Shown here: one piece after another, positions 10,700 through 22,259 of the stretch
How positions within the stretch are numbered: position 1 is the first letter of the stretch
Layout of the letters: each line of letters starts with the position of its first letter
Origin: Oxytricha trifallax
Lineage: Eukaryota; Ciliophora; Spirotrichea; Sporadotrichida; Oxytrichidae
DNA: 64,000 bases
Direction: 5' to 3'
NCBI GenBank assembly: GCA_000711775.1
Contig: ARYC01000743.1
Coordinates: forward strand, 1 to 64,000
Program-made: the position numbers and the translations under genes
The notes under the pieces: generated by a model
Told to the model about the DNA's origin: nothing
The model's input: the letters and a program-made list of their open reading frames with translations, nothing else
Database searches by the model: none

Positions 10700-11360
10700 C
10701 AAGTAAATGATTGAGTTAAAAATAAGAGTGATTTAATAAACTACAATCATTCATTGTTTAATTAAATTATTCATAATTTTTACTCTACAATAAGTTATCT
10801 AAGCAGAAATCATAAAACCAAAAACATAATTCTTATTAAACTTAAGTTAAACTAAGTTACCCATATTATCCAAAGTGTATTTACACTAAAAAGGTGATTT
10901 ATTATAGATTTAATTTATTCAATCTATGATATAAATTCAACAATAAAACTACAAAATTTCACAAAGCTCCCTTATTTATGTGATATCAGAATATCCTCAA
11001 TCACTCACTAAGTAATAACTTCCAAAATCAGAAACAAAGCCAAAATGAATTTAATCAAAATAATAATTCAGAATAATACAACTGCAAAGAATATAAACCC
11101 TAAATATTCCCTAATCCCTAAAAATCAAACTATTAGTTCAAAATCAAAAGTTTAATATTAATTCATGGAGCTCCTCTCTAATGATGTTAGTTTTAATTTG
11201 ATACCTATAAAAAAGATTAATAAAATTACCACTGTTGATTGCGATCGCGGGATTTATTTTGTGAATCTAAATGTCTCTTAGTCAGCTGATTTGATTTTTC
11301 TTTATTCCTGTTTTTAAATACTTACCAGTTTTAAAATTATTAAAGTAAAATTTTTGTGAG
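10700..11360. other. AT-rich stretch, no gene seen
   Basis: Simple AT-rich DNA with no convincing coding frame, palindrome or repeat. Probably intergenic or germline-limited. Confidence 0.5.
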
Positions 11361-11371
11361 TTTCTTTATTG

Positions 11372-11581
11372 CTAACCTGCTGCCATCTTAGAGTCAAAGT
11401 TTCGATATCAATTGACCCTTTGATTGAAGTGGCTTGCTACTACTCAACTAGTGTCTTCCAAAAACAACTAGTGAGAGGGATTTAGAAAAAGGAGATTCGA
11501 GAGGCTTCCAGTATCCTAACGAACTTCCTTGGTCTATCATTAAAAGGCTTCCAATATCTAGTTAAAGAATCCGGTCATTGA
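11372..11581 (+). CDS. Short coding fragment, unrecognised
   Basis: Seventy codons to a TGA at 11579-11581: LTCCHLRVKVSISIDPLIEV, YYSTSVFQKQLVRGIQKKE and ASSILTNFLGLSLKGFQYLV. Composition and GC content are those of coding DNA rather than the AT-rich surroundings. It is preceded by an AT-rich stretch that could hold an intron or IES. It overlaps three imperfect copies of a 15-base word (see the repeat at 11502-11597). No homologue recognised. Confidence 0.4.
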
Positions 11582-11597
11582 CAGGCTTCCAATATCC
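11502..11597 (+). repeat. Three imperfect copies of AGGCTTCCARTATC
   Basis: Copies begin at 11502, 11545 and 11583, spaced 43 and 38 bp apart. The spacing is not a multiple of three for both intervals, so this is a DNA-level repeat rather than a protein repeat. Confidence 0.6.
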
Positions 11598-11624
11598 AGC
11601 AATGATCATAAATTTAATTATAAA

Positions 11625-11981
11625 ATGCCTCGCCTAAGTAGGGTTTGCCTCTCATTCGAATATTCAAATGAGTTTTTACCAATTAAACCCAATATGATTT
11701 TGATTTTTGATAATAAAAACTTGATAATCACAATTAGTTCAGTGACGCCAAATCGATAAATAGCCTTAACATGGACCGAATTCTACACCAATAACTTATT
11801 CTTTGAAAATTTGACCACTAAACATACAATTCAGAGTAATTTTTGGTTTTGGTAAACTATTGCAGTGTTTAGCAGACCTATAGCAAATATTTCGAATTTT
11901 GATACCAAATTCAACAGAGTGGACACAATCTATCCAGAACTAAAATTTGGTCATGGAAAGTGGAATGACATCTAGAATTGA
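11625..11981 (+). CDS. Small ORF (118 residues), doubtful
   Basis: ATG at 11625 and TGA at 11979-11981. It starts MPRLSRVCLSFEYSNEFLPI and includes PNRQIALTWTEFYTNNLFF and YPELKFGHGKWNDIQN. Three Gln codons are TAA/TAG. In DNA this AT-rich, with one stop codon, a 118-codon open frame arises by chance fairly often. In favour are a balanced composition with four Trp and few homopolymers. Confidence 0.3.
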
Positions 11982-11989
11982 ATTTTCTC

Positions 11990-13154
11990 ACACCAAATCG
12001 TAGAATATGATAATATTCTTAGCAAAATGTTTAATTTTCATACTAATATACTAAATTTTGTACTGTATTTATAAATTTTAATAAAGGTCGCAAATATGTG
12101 ATCAATTGATAAATTTAATTAATTTTTATATTTTATTTTACATATTCCCCGATTCAAATGTATTTTATCAATACTTTATTGATATTCTTGTTTTTTTCTA
12201 TTGCTCCTTTTATTTTTGTTATTGTAACACTACTGTTGCTTTTATTGATATTATCACTTTTACTGTTTCTTGTTAGTTGCTGAGAAAGTAGCTTTCATTT
12301 TTTGAGGCATAATTTTAAAGTTAATTTATATTATAAGATTTAATTATTTTAAAATTACAGTAAAATTGATAATGCTATTAAATAAATTTAAGTTTGATTT
12401 TAATATTTTCTTGAATATTTAAGAAATTATTAACATCTGATAAATAATTGAAATTATGAATATTTTTGATCTACTACGGTTTAATTAAATATAGTTTTAT
12501 CAATTAAATGAAGAACAATGCTCTTAATTATATTTCTTAAGATTTTTGTCATTATAAACTATGAAACAATTGGCTTATGATAATAAAATCTATTTTTCCA
12601 TGATGAAGAATGTAATTGAAAAATTATTAATATTTCATTAAAAATATGCTACATAAATTGAGAAATTCTCTTTTTCATTTTAAAAACAGCATTTCATATA
12701 TAATATTTTTTATGTTTTAAGGAGATTAATAAATTAACTTTGAGTAATAGTAATTAATCCATAATTAGAACTATAAAATCCTTAAATATGTAACTAATTT
12801 TATAAATATAAGGCCTTTCTAAATAAATATTAAATTAATATGCTTAATCATTCTTTTGAAATTTTTCTTCTTGTCTGATTTAAGTACTTATTGTATTAGG
12901 ACTAATCTATTCCTAAATTTCATTATTCAGTAGTAAATCATTATCTTTAATATTCTTTTTAGTTCTTGTTTTCTTTCATCTTGAATATTTTTAATGATAT
13001 TAAGGATGTCGCTAAAATTTAGATAATATATCTTAAAAAGTATATATTCTACACTTCTTCCTAATTAGGATTATTTAAAGTATTAGTTCAATTAAAATGT
13101 TGATAAATAGAGAGATGGAGTTAATTTTAGAAAATGCTTGGTATTTAGACTATT
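11990..13154. other. AT-rich germline-limited stretch, no gene seen
   Basis: Very AT-rich, with T-rich and A-rich homopolymers and no sustained coding signal on either strand. It leads directly to the target duplication of the element at 13163. Confidence 0.55.
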
Positions 13155-13162
13155 TAAATAAC
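13155..13162 (+). repeat. Left 8-bp target-site duplication
   Basis: TAAATAAC, identical to 14463-14470. Confidence 0.9.
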
Positions 13163-13169
13163 GGGTGTT

Positions 13170-13325
13170 GACGTCAGGGCGGTCCCAGGTACGATCAGGA
13201 CGTCCCAGTGTCGTCAGGACGTCCCAAGGTGACGTCAGGACGTCCCAGTGTCGTCAGGATGTCCCATTTTCACCAGGACGTCCCAGGGTCGATCAGGACG
13301 TCCCAGCCTCGTCAGGACGTCCCAA
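13170..13325 (+). repeat. Subterminal tandem repeats, left arm
   Basis: About eight units of a 19-20-bp repeat with core CAGGACGTCCCA. GACGTC is itself palindromic. Mirrored by about seven units at 14325-14457 on the other strand. Such arrays are typical transposase-binding regions, which is an inference here. Confidence 0.85.
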
Positions 13326-13689
13326 GTAATAATTTTTTTAAAGAGTAAGATAAAATGTGCGAAGCACCATAAAAGATTCTTTATGAATCTTTTCAGGCAT
13401 GGTGTTAGGGTGCAAGACCTAGTTAACCAGGGTCACAAGGGGTGGAATCCCTTGTGAATAACCAATGCGAAATAATTATAGCAGGGGTCAAGTGTGCGGC
13501 AGCTCCTGTGGAGGTTCGGAGGCATAGCCTTTGAAAAATATTTTATAGATGATGTGTATGAATATGTGAAAAATTAATATTTAATCGATAAATTATAATC
13601 GTTAATAATTAATTAAACTTTATTCATATGGAATCATTCTAGTAACAAATCACATAAGACCAAACATTACATGACACAAAAGCACTTAT

Positions 13690-14045
13690 TCATTAACTAT
13701 AAGGATGTGGCGTACTTTCTAGCACTTTATAATGACAAAAATCCTAATAATAATAATTGCATGTGATGTTTTCTTCTTCTGAAAAATATATAGAATATTG
13801 CTTCTATGAATGTGATAACAGTCAATGTCGTTCTAGATAAAATATAAAAAATGGTTTGAAAATACTTGGTCCTTATACTTACCCACTAAGAATTTTGCGA
13901 GAGATACTGTTTACTTTTTTTCCTAATGGAAGGAATACTAATGAAATAGTTGATGATATTTAAAAATATTTGATCTTAAAACAAGTCAAGAATCTGTGAG
14001 TAAAATCTTAGCAGATGTTAGAAGGACTATCAAAAACTAATTAAA
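13690..14045 (+). pseudogene. ISXO2/Merlin transposase N-terminal remnant
   Basis: In two frames separated by a frame change: NYKDVAYFLALYNDKNPNNN, then after the break YECDNSQCRSRQNIKNGLK (a Y-x-C-x4-C-R zinc-ribbon half as in ISXO2-like transposases), and TYPLRILREILFTFFPNGRN plus NEIVDDIQKYLILKQ. After another frame change comes KILADVRRTIKN, resembling the W..IR helix before the catalytic domain. The DDE part is absent: the right inverted arm begins about 14075. The first cysteine pair may be CM-TGA-C near 13766. Confidence 0.6.
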
Positions 14046-14324
14046 GCTTGAACAAGAAACCTATCTCTAACAGGGTGATGTCTAGATAGACGAAAAAAAA
14101 ATATATAAAAAGATTTTCGGAGACTTTGCCTCCGAACTACAAGGGCTACCACCCCCTTGACCCCTGCTATTATTGTTTCGCATTGGTTGCGAACAAGGGG
14201 TTCCTTCCCTTGTGACACCGGTTAACTAGGGCTTGCACACCTAAAACCCTGCCTGAAAAGATTCATAAAGAATCTATTATGGTGCTTCGTACATTTTATC
14301 TTATTCCTTAAAAAATTATTACTT

Positions 14325-14457
14325 GGGACGTCCTGACGATACTGGGACGTCCTGATCGACCCTGGGACGTCCTGACGTCACTGGGACGTCCTGACGACCC
14401 TGGGACGTCCTGACAAGGCTGGGACGTCCTGACGACTCTGGGACGCCGTGACGTCAA
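14325..14457 (-). repeat. Subterminal tandem repeats, right arm
   Basis: Reverse-complement counterpart of the left array; units contain TGGGACGTCCTG. Confidence 0.85.
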
Positions 14458-14462
14458 CACCC

Positions 14463-14470
14463 TAAATAAC
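14463..14470 (+). repeat. Right 8-bp target-site duplication
   Basis: TAAATAAC, identical to 13155-13162. Confidence 0.9.
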
Positions 14471-14479
14471 GATTCATAT

Positions 14480-15350
14480 CATAGAATATTAAGTTTTTGA
14501 TTTTGTAATTTTTATACCCATTAACTTATAGACTTTTAGCAGTCATATACTATTTAAAAGTAGAATTAATGAGGATAACTTCACATTATCTTGGATAATA
14601 TTTTTTTATAAGAATGAAATTAAAAAAAGTGATTTCTGTTCACAATCTTATGCTTGAGGCTCAAATGATACAGATCTTCCAATTTTCAATTAGAAAGAGC
14701 TATTTAATCAAATTTATGGCAGCAGAGAAATGTTTAAATTCATAATGAAACATTCATTTATATTCTCTCTATTATAGATTTAGTTAAATAATTTAAAATT
14801 TTAGTATTTTATTGCATCTTAATCAGAAAAATTATTAGTAGTCAAGAGATTTATATTCTGCATTAAGTTTAAGTATCATCTTAAGCATATTTATTCTCTA
14901 TATATCTTCTATTTGGAAAATAGAAATTAAGCATAAATTGTTATTCTCATGCATGATTTGCACATATTTGAGTGAAAAGTTATCATCTATATTCCAGTTA
15001 AAATATCGGTTTTGGTAAATTAGGAAGTAAATTAATTTAATCAATTATTTTGTCTTTTAGTAGGCCTATAGTTAGATTAAATGGTCTAATTAGTTCTCTA
15101 ATATCATATAAGATTAAATAGTATTTAAAATGAAAATATCTATTTAATATAATAGAGTATTTTCAAGTTCATGAGGTTATTTTTCTCATATTGTTAGGGG
15201 TGTTTTAATTTATTGACATTCAATTTAATGCAATTATAAATTAGTTTTATTTTTTTTAATTAAATGCTCAATTCTTATTGGATAGCTAATTGAATAAATA
15301 ATCATGTTTAATATTTAAAGGTATGATATACAAAATTAAAAAAATATTCC
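14480..15350. other. AT-rich stretch, no gene seen
   Basis: No supported gene, palindrome or element end between the Merlin-like element and the coding island at 15360. Confidence 0.5.
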
Positions 15351-15359
15351 AATATATAA

Positions 15360-16295
15360 TTGATAAATTTAGAAATTGGGGGTAAATTTAATAGAGATGA
15401 TATTATTTATTCACTAACTACCTTTATTGGAGCATTCTCGCCTCAGCTAACACTCCTACCTAAATACAACATTAAAGAGATCATTACCTCAAAGTCATTA
15501 CAGCTGTTACCTCTTAGTAGCTTAAAAACAAGTCAACAACTGACTACAGTTTAGGGATAAACTATGAAATAAAAGAGAATTGCACATCATGATATAGCCA
15601 CCTCTGGCAATAAAAATACATTTTAAGAGTCTTTGGTTAGTAGAGAGATTAACAATTTAACAATGGCGCCTTAAAATCAATTCTTATCGAATTGTAAATT
15701 AGGGCCGCAAGAAGTGGCAGCTCCAATTGACTTGATGGATGTAACTGAAAGCACAAGGACTTAAAGTATATTAGAGAGAGAGGTCTTGAATTCGGTACTA
15801 AAAAAGCATGAGTCGGCTTCAATTTTCCTAGTTTCTAATACGACTCCTATTATTGGAACAAAATAGTCTTAGATTAGCTCTGAAGAACTATGATGAATGG
15901 GAACTATATTGGCTGGTATACCAAAAAATCTATAGCGTGTGAATGAGGGCCTCAAAAACCCATTATAACCTCAATAGAAACCAAGCTATCAATAACTATA
16001 TTATAATTGTGCTAATGGAATTCGCCTTTGGCACCACCCTGGAAAAGCTAAATATTATTAGAGGAAAGCTTATTAGCAAAGCCTTCTACTCTGTCACATT
16101 TTTATAATATCGTCATTAAATCTACCCTAAAATCTAGAATTGTGAAAAGGCACAGAAGTAATGCTACAAGATGGGGTAGGAAAGCAAGATTCTTCGATAT
16201 CTCAGCACTCGGGACACTTATCTAAGTAGGACATTTAGAGAAATTATTTACATTTACCAAAGAATGACTAAAAAATCAAAAATATAAAAATATAA
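15360..16295 (+). pseudogene. Unrecognised reading frame with three in-frame TGAs
   Basis: One frame stays open from 15360 to about 16295 except for TGA-TGA at about 15891-15896 and a single TGA near 16142. The first part (177 codons) is the most convincing: TTFIGAFSPQLTLLPKYNIK, QKRIAHHDIATSGNKNTFQE, PQEVAAPIDLMDVTESTRTQ, NSVLKKHESASIFLVSNTTP. The second part has MGTILAGIPKNLQRVNEGLK and CANGIRLWHHPGKAKYY. A different frame over 16010-16290 is also open (LMEFAFGTTLEKLNIIRGKL), so the 3' half is ambiguous. No domain recognised. It ends about 160 bp before a TA-flanked MITE. Either a decayed germline-limited gene or two partial ones. Confidence 0.4.
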
Positions 16296-16456
16296 CATAT
16301 ATCCTCATTTTGAATTTTAAATATATTTTGATTGATTATTATGCTAAAGCGAATAAATCTTAATATTTAAAAGTGAACAATGTTTTTAATAAAAAGTATT
16401 TCTAATTAGATTATTAAAGTTTAAGATATAATAGGTTTTTAAAATAACCAATAATA

Positions 16457-16872
16457 TTGTAGGAATACATTTGATTTGGGAAAATAAATAATAAATTAAT
16501 ATTTAATAATTATAATTCGTGGCAGTTAACTTACTGGAGACCTAGACAATATGGTACTTGTTCGATACAGAATTCAAAATCAGCTTGACTTTTCTACTGG
16601 CGGTACCCCTCTATCGCATCCCCAGAGCGAGATAACTTGAGTTTAATTTTTGGTGATTTGTTTAGTTTATTTTAATGTCAAAATTAAACTCAAGTTATAT
16701 CGCTCTGGGGATGCGATAGAGGGGTACCGCCAGTAGTAAAGTCAAGCTGATTTTGATTCTGTATCTAACAAGTACCATATTGTCTAGGTTTCCAGTAAGT
16801 TAACTGCAACGAATTTAATATTGAATTAATTAATTTATTATTTATTTCCCCAAATCAAATGTATTCCTACAA
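16457..16872. mobile_element. TA-flanked palindromic MITE, copy A (416 bp)
   Basis: Starts TTGTAGGAATACATTTGA and ends with the reverse complement (..TGTATTCCTACAA), flanked on both sides by TA, the Tc1/mariner-type target. The whole element is a near-perfect hairpin. The central part contains GAGCGATATAACTTGAGTTT-like arms around a ~30-bp loop at about 16650. No coding capacity. Same family as 36459-36872 and 37513-37928, with partial copies at 56150-56322 and 63860-64000. Confidence 0.9.
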
Positions 16873-17222
16873 TAATAATTTTTATTATATATTCACTAAT
16901 CATATTGGATGTATAATTAATATATTTATATGTCTATGAGTTAAATATAAATTAAAGTTAATATAGTCAAAATCAAAGTTAATAATTTATGACGAGCTAA
17001 CGCAAAATCTATTTTTTAGACTTAGCTCGTCAATTAAAAATATTATTTAATTTAATAATTATATAGAATCTAAATTTTTGATTATTAATGATAACTTACT
17101 TAAATATTCAAATTTTCTCTAATTCCTCCATGAGATATCTCCTTTTGATTTGATTGGTAGCACTATTATCTCAATAGCTTCGATTCCATCAGTCAACTCG
17201 ATTGCAATATTAATTTGGGAAT

Positions 17223-17575
17223 ATGCCGAAAACCCAAAGTGAGGACCCAGCTACCCAAACAGGCAGATTTGAAGATAGTTATATCAGCTTTTTAGAAGAG
17301 GAATACCAAAATTTAATGAAGAATGGTTCTAGTGTCACTCTTGTATAATAGAGTACCCATTGTTCAGAGACTCCTGATAGTAATTGCTAGCTGCAAATTC
17401 CAGCGATTTCCTTACAATGAATGTTGACATGGATGAAAGTTCGATTTAATCAAGTGTTTCAAGGTTAACAAGCAACTTACATTTGCTTATATGGTAGCAT
17501 GAGGTGGTGACCAAACTATCTAATATAAAAAATTCAGAGGTTAACTTCATTTTGTATTCAGTTATTATATTAAAA
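17223..17575 (+). pseudogene. Short unrecognised reading frame
   Basis: ATG at 17223: MPKTQSEDPATQTGRFEDSY, then ISFLEEEYQNLMKNGSSVTL and THCSETPDSNCQLQIPAIS to a TGA. After a one-base frame change it continues TMNVDMDESSIQSSVSRLTS to about 17570. Hydrophilic, Ser/Thr/Glu-rich, GC content above surroundings. No family recognised. It could be an isolated MDS. Confidence 0.4.
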
Positions 17576-17649
17576 GCAAGATGAGAGCTAGGAATTGAAT
17601 GCTGAAATAGCACTTAACTTTACTGATATAATTTTTCATAAATAATGAA

Positions 17650-19615
17650 AATAGTACAAAGAGTTTCTCAATATAATGTATTAATGTTCTTAATCGCACA
17701 TTTACAAGATCAGAGATATAAATATAGTGTAATGGACTTTAAAAAAAGACTTAAATATAATTTTCACGTAATTGAATTTATTATTCTCCCTATTTACAAA
17801 TACTTTTACATATTTTTAACACTTTGGTCAAGCAAATTGATTGATTTATTGTCCCAATTAAAATTATTCGGTATTACAACTTCTTAACCACTTGTCATCT
17901 AAATATTCATTTCCAAGTAAAAGGATAATGATAAGGTTTATATATATTTTGGATAATAGTATTTTAAGGAGAAGATGCATTAAATATCTGAGATGCAGCT
18001 AAATTTGAAGTATACTAGTTAGTATTAATTTTGGTTATGCAAATAATAATTGAGATATAAATCTAGGCATCTTCTTCTTAGCTTCCATCAATTAAAAACA
18101 AGTCTTGGTAATAATCTTAATAAATTTCTTGAAATTTAATAAACCTCTTTGTTCCAGACACTTTCATTTAAAATTAAAACTATTAAAAAGATTAATATTT
18201 GATTTTCTATTGAATTCTTAAAATATAAAATATTATTAACAACTGATAATAGCTTTTTACTTTTTAAATAAAATCTTCATTTTTTATGCTATTTAAATAA
18301 AAGAATTACTAAATTAATGACTTTAAAAATAGGAAATATACTTTAATAAATTATCATAAGACTTGAGAATTTATTCTCTAAAAATATTATTATTTATAAA
18401 ATTAAAAAAAAATAGGAAGAATGAGAAGTACAAATTTATAAAAACTGCCTATAAATATATAAATGTAAATTAAATCATACTGAAGTGATTAAAAATTAAA
18501 TTAACAGAATACTTTTGTGTATGATACAAATAGTTTAAAAAAATTTAAGAATATTGTTTGGCATTTTAATATTTAATGTTATTTTTTCTCTTAACTGTTT
18601 GTTCTTTAACACAGTCATGTGATGAATCCAATAATTATAAGAATTTGTTAGAGAAATTATTAAAATCTAAATCTTATTATATTTTTGAGAAATAATGAGT
18701 GCGCAGATTGAACTGGCCAACTTATAAATTATGAAAAAATATAAGAATTTTTTGGATGGAATGTATTGAAAGTGTCTAATTAGTATTATTGTATGAATTA
18801 ATAGAATGAAGTTTACTTACTTTTGTTTAATTTTTTCATAAAGGATTGTGATTTCTGAGTGAAGTTCCATTTACTTTATGTCCTTTAATTCCATTTTAAT
18901 AACTATATATGATTATATAAATATAATTCGTTATGTGATTATTTTAAACAATTCTTTAATTTCAAAGATTTACGATTAATATTAATTTTTAATAAAATGT
19001 AATTAAAAGAAACAATTTATATAATTAATATATGCATTGTGAAATTATTTAAATAAATTATGCCTTGACTTCACATTTAATTTGATTAAGCTACAAGAGT
19101 CAAAATTTATTTATATTTAATAGAATTATCAATATTTATAAAATGATGATGTTAGAAGAATACAAAAATAATAAGTATAATGAAAAAATTGAGAACAAAG
19201 CAATCCTAAACAATAGTAATGTCTCTTCAGTCTTGATATTATTAATTTAAGATATTTATTTAAATTTATTAAATCCAGATATTTAATTTCAATATTATTG
19301 AACCATAAATTATGTAAAAAGTTAGTTCAGTGATATTTGCGATATTCATAGCATTAAATTGCTAAAATTGATAAATCTGAATTAATAAATATACTTAGCA
19401 ATAATGCCTCTGATATAGATGTGATTGCATTAAAATAAAAACCCTATTGTAGTTGAAGTAAGCAAATTGATTTCATTGATGTCTGTTAGATATTATATTT
19501 TTCATTAATTTAGAATTTTATATTATTTATGATAATGATTTTAGTTAGATAAAACATGCCATCTAGTAAGAGTGTTAATAAAATAAAACTTTATCCTCAA
19601 GGATATAATGTAAAA
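17650..19615. other. AT-rich germline-limited stretch, no gene seen
   Basis: Very AT-rich with weak, chance-like open frames only. The ORF near 17645 translates to a Phe/Ile/Tyr/Lys-rich string as expected from AT-rich noise. Confidence 0.55.
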
Positions 19616-19619
19616 CGCA

Positions 19620-19867
19620 GTTAGTCAATTAAGAATGAAGATTGGGGATTAAGAATAATGAAATTAAGAATAAATTATTATTGGTGTAAATTATTAAAGT
19701 TTTGGCTAATTATTAAAACCAATGGCTCGAACAATTGTCTCTATAAAATAAACCAATCAGGGTGCGTATATTTGTTTTTGGCCTAATTATAATTAATTTC
19801 AGCCAATAATAATTTAATTTTAATTTTATTATTCTTAATTCCCAATCTTCATTCTTAATTGACTAAC
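19620..19867. mobile_element. Short MITE-like inverted-repeat element (about 248 bp)
   Basis: Ends GTTAGTCAATTAAGAATGAA (19620) and its exact reverse complement ending at 19867. The inverted match extends about 27 bp perfectly (through GATTGGG) and further imperfectly (ATTAAGAATAA versus TTATTCTTAAT). No coding frame inside and no clear target duplication. A different family from the TA-flanked MITEs and the 620-bp MITE. Confidence 0.75.
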
Positions 19868-19869
19868 GG

Positions 19870-20915
19870 GGTTTTAGCATAAAAGTATTTTATGACACAT
19901 TATTGACTAAATCACAAAACAAAATCAAGTGTAAGTTATTTGCTAAAGCAATGATAGACAATGGTAGAAATACAGAAAGAGTTTTTAGGTTTTTACCCAA
20001 ATAAATAATTAATAAATACAGAATTAATGAATCATTATAAATATAGAGAAACATCTAAATGATAAATATATACCAAAGAAAGCAAATAGAAAAAATATAA
20101 GAAATTTATTTTCAAATTGATAAATCACAAGCTATAAACAATTTATATGCATGTTTGATTTTATTGTTATTAAATTATTAAGACAATATTATAATTGTGT
20201 AAAGAATTAAAGAGGGAGAGGGAAAAAGTTGAGATAACTAATCAGAATAAAATAACTAATTAAAATAGTAAATAATTAATTATAATGCTAAAATTCTCTA
20301 GGCTAAAGAAGAGTAGAAACCCAATTTAATGTAGAAAATTAATTAATAATTACTCTACAAGCAATCAAAGTAATTTAATTATTTTAATTTTAGACTTATT
20401 ATGCTTAATTATTCCATTAGTAGATGTCATCTATTTAAATATTTGTGATAATAAACACTCTAGAATGCTCTTTTATTTATCAATCATATATATATATATT
20501 TTCGGTTTATCTAATGTCATTTAGCTTGACTGTACTTCTCACTGTACTAATGATATTTCTTATTAAAAAATATAAAATTTAAATGTATTTCAAAATAAAC
20601 TAATGCAATAATTTGTCATTATAATTTATATATTAAGAATTATTTATAAAAATATTATGTCCTACAAATTGTAAAAATAAGTAATTATTGAATTTCATAT
20701 AATTATAATTAAAAGATTAATTTTTATTGAATAAGATTGTTGTTAAAAGTTTATTTAAATTCAAATAAGAAGTTAATTATTGTAAGTATTTGGTAGACTT
20801 AAAAAACATATATAGACCTACTATAAATAATAAACAAGCCACCAAATTTAGAGGCCTATATTACTTAAATATGCAATAATTATTCTAAATTAAATTTTAT
20901 TCCTAACTTTCTCCT
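19870..20915. other. AT-rich stretch, no gene seen
   Basis: Low-complexity AT-rich DNA with a short TA repeat at about 20487-20500. No supported feature. Confidence 0.55.
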
Positions 20916-20929
20916 TCCTAACGCGTCAT

Positions 20930-22085
20930 GCTTGAGAGGAATAACTGCATTCTCAAGGACATTGGCGAGCATCCATCGCCTAAACTGTGAAGCTGTCGCC
21001 CTCCGCGCTGCTCCCAGTAAGTAGACCAAGAGCAGTCATTAAGCTTGCCAAAGCTGGGCTCATAGCTTACCTGTCTATTGGAGAGAATCTCTTATAAAGG
21101 TCACGACAACATAAAGCATGTCGTGGAGTGCCACTTGATCAAACAGCAGCTGGGCTTTGCAATTTAGTTACCTACCAAGGAGGCGAGGGGCCTCTTTAGA
21201 CAGCCAGTTTAGAATGTACACAACCAGATGTAAATTACACATTCGATTAGCGAAGTCGAAGTCAAAGGTGAAGGGCCCTTTACAGTACATGATCATAACT
21301 AGATCAACCAAATGTCTATTGATAACCATCTCTTTTCGTCAACCTTCCAGTGATCTAACTAAGCACCCCGAAGTTGAAGCTATTATTGCTGATGAAAAAA
21401 TGTGTATTAGAGCTTTATCTCCATCAATTAGACTCTTCTAGGTTGTTGATCAAAAAAACCCAACCGTCATCCTCGATTACGATTACTTCAGATTTTCAGA
21501 TTTCACAATTGGAGATGTTTCCATTTGCTTCATATGTCCCTATGACCAACTCTAAGATTTAAGCCATTAATATTGAGGGTCTCATTACTTTCCCATTAGC
21601 TGGTCATGAGGCTCTTGTTGATGATTACATCACGTTTGTGTTTGGCTTTGCCAATGTTTTCACTGGAGCCTTCGATTACCCTACTATTAACTTCACTTTT
21701 AGCAATGTTAACGATAGAGTCTTCGAAAGCAGTCATCTTAAAGGGTCTGCCTTCCATTTAAGACTGGATATTCATACTAACACTGAAGTCTTGATTAGTA
21801 TACAATCTGGCTCGAGGAACTATTGATTCTTGAGTAGAAATGCTTTAAACTCAAGTGGAATCATAATAGATTGAATGAATAAGTGCCAAGACACTTATTC
21901 TCAGATTAGGAGTAAAGCTAGCTACCTCAGAAAAAATTGCATAGAACTTCAAAGTAAAGCTTCTCCTCTAACATTAATGACGGAGTACGTCAAGCACCTG
22001 GCAGTCAAGATCTCCCACATGGAATGTATTGGCATAGACAGCAGTTTGTGAGGGCCCTTATCACAGCATTAAACCATCTGGACCT
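20930..22085 (+). pseudogene. Higher-GC coding island, unrecognised protein, frame changes and in-frame TGAs
   Basis: Abrupt rise in GC over AT-rich flanks. Overlapping frame segments read well in order: NCEAVALRAAPSKQTKSSHQ (about 20985), HDNIKHVVECHLIKQQLGFA then NQMQITHSISEVEVKGEGPF (21105-21350), DLTKHPEVEAIIADEKMCIR then NPTVILDYDYFRFSDFTIGD (21350-21540), and NIEGLITFPLAGHEALVDDY then ITFVFGFANVFTGAFDYPTI and VFESSHLKGSAFHLRLDIHT (to 21825). Beyond the TGA at 21823-21825 the same frame stays open (FLSRNALNSSGIIID, TGA, MNKCQDTYSQIRSKASYLRK) to a TGA at about 22048. Two or three frame changes. I do not recognise the protein. Confidence 0.5.
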
Positions 22086-22259
22086 CAAAAATGTTTGAAT
22101 TATATGTAATGATATTATTATTTTTACAAACGGCCATATTAAAATTTAGTCATAGTCAAGGAGTACTTGGGGGTCGCATTATCTCAGCTCCCCGAACACT
22201 TGTCTATGTTGTACTTTTCACCGCCTGAGATAGTTCCTGGAAAATCAGTAAAAATAGTG

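Larger units (their letters stand above)
13163..14462. mobile_element. Merlin/ISXO2-like element, 1,300 bp, long TIRs with subterminal tandem repeats
   Basis: The ends are GGGTGTTGACGTCA (13163) and its reverse complement (ending 14462), flanked by a perfect 8-bp duplication TAAATAAC (13155-13162 and 14463-14470). Each inverted arm is about 380 bp. The outer ~150 bp is a tandem array of a ~19-bp unit around GTCAGGACGTCCCAG, with about eight units left and seven right. The inner part is a GC-rich non-coding inverted repeat. The ~530-bp centre holds the N-terminal part of an ISXO2/Merlin transposase. Merlin elements make 8-9-bp duplications and often start with GGG, which fits. Internal deletion of the catalytic part suggests a non-autonomous derivative. 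Confidence 0.85.

Noticed and set aside
17645..17887. 80-codon plus ORF
   Set aside because: Phe/Ile/Tyr/Lys composition typical of translated AT-rich noise.
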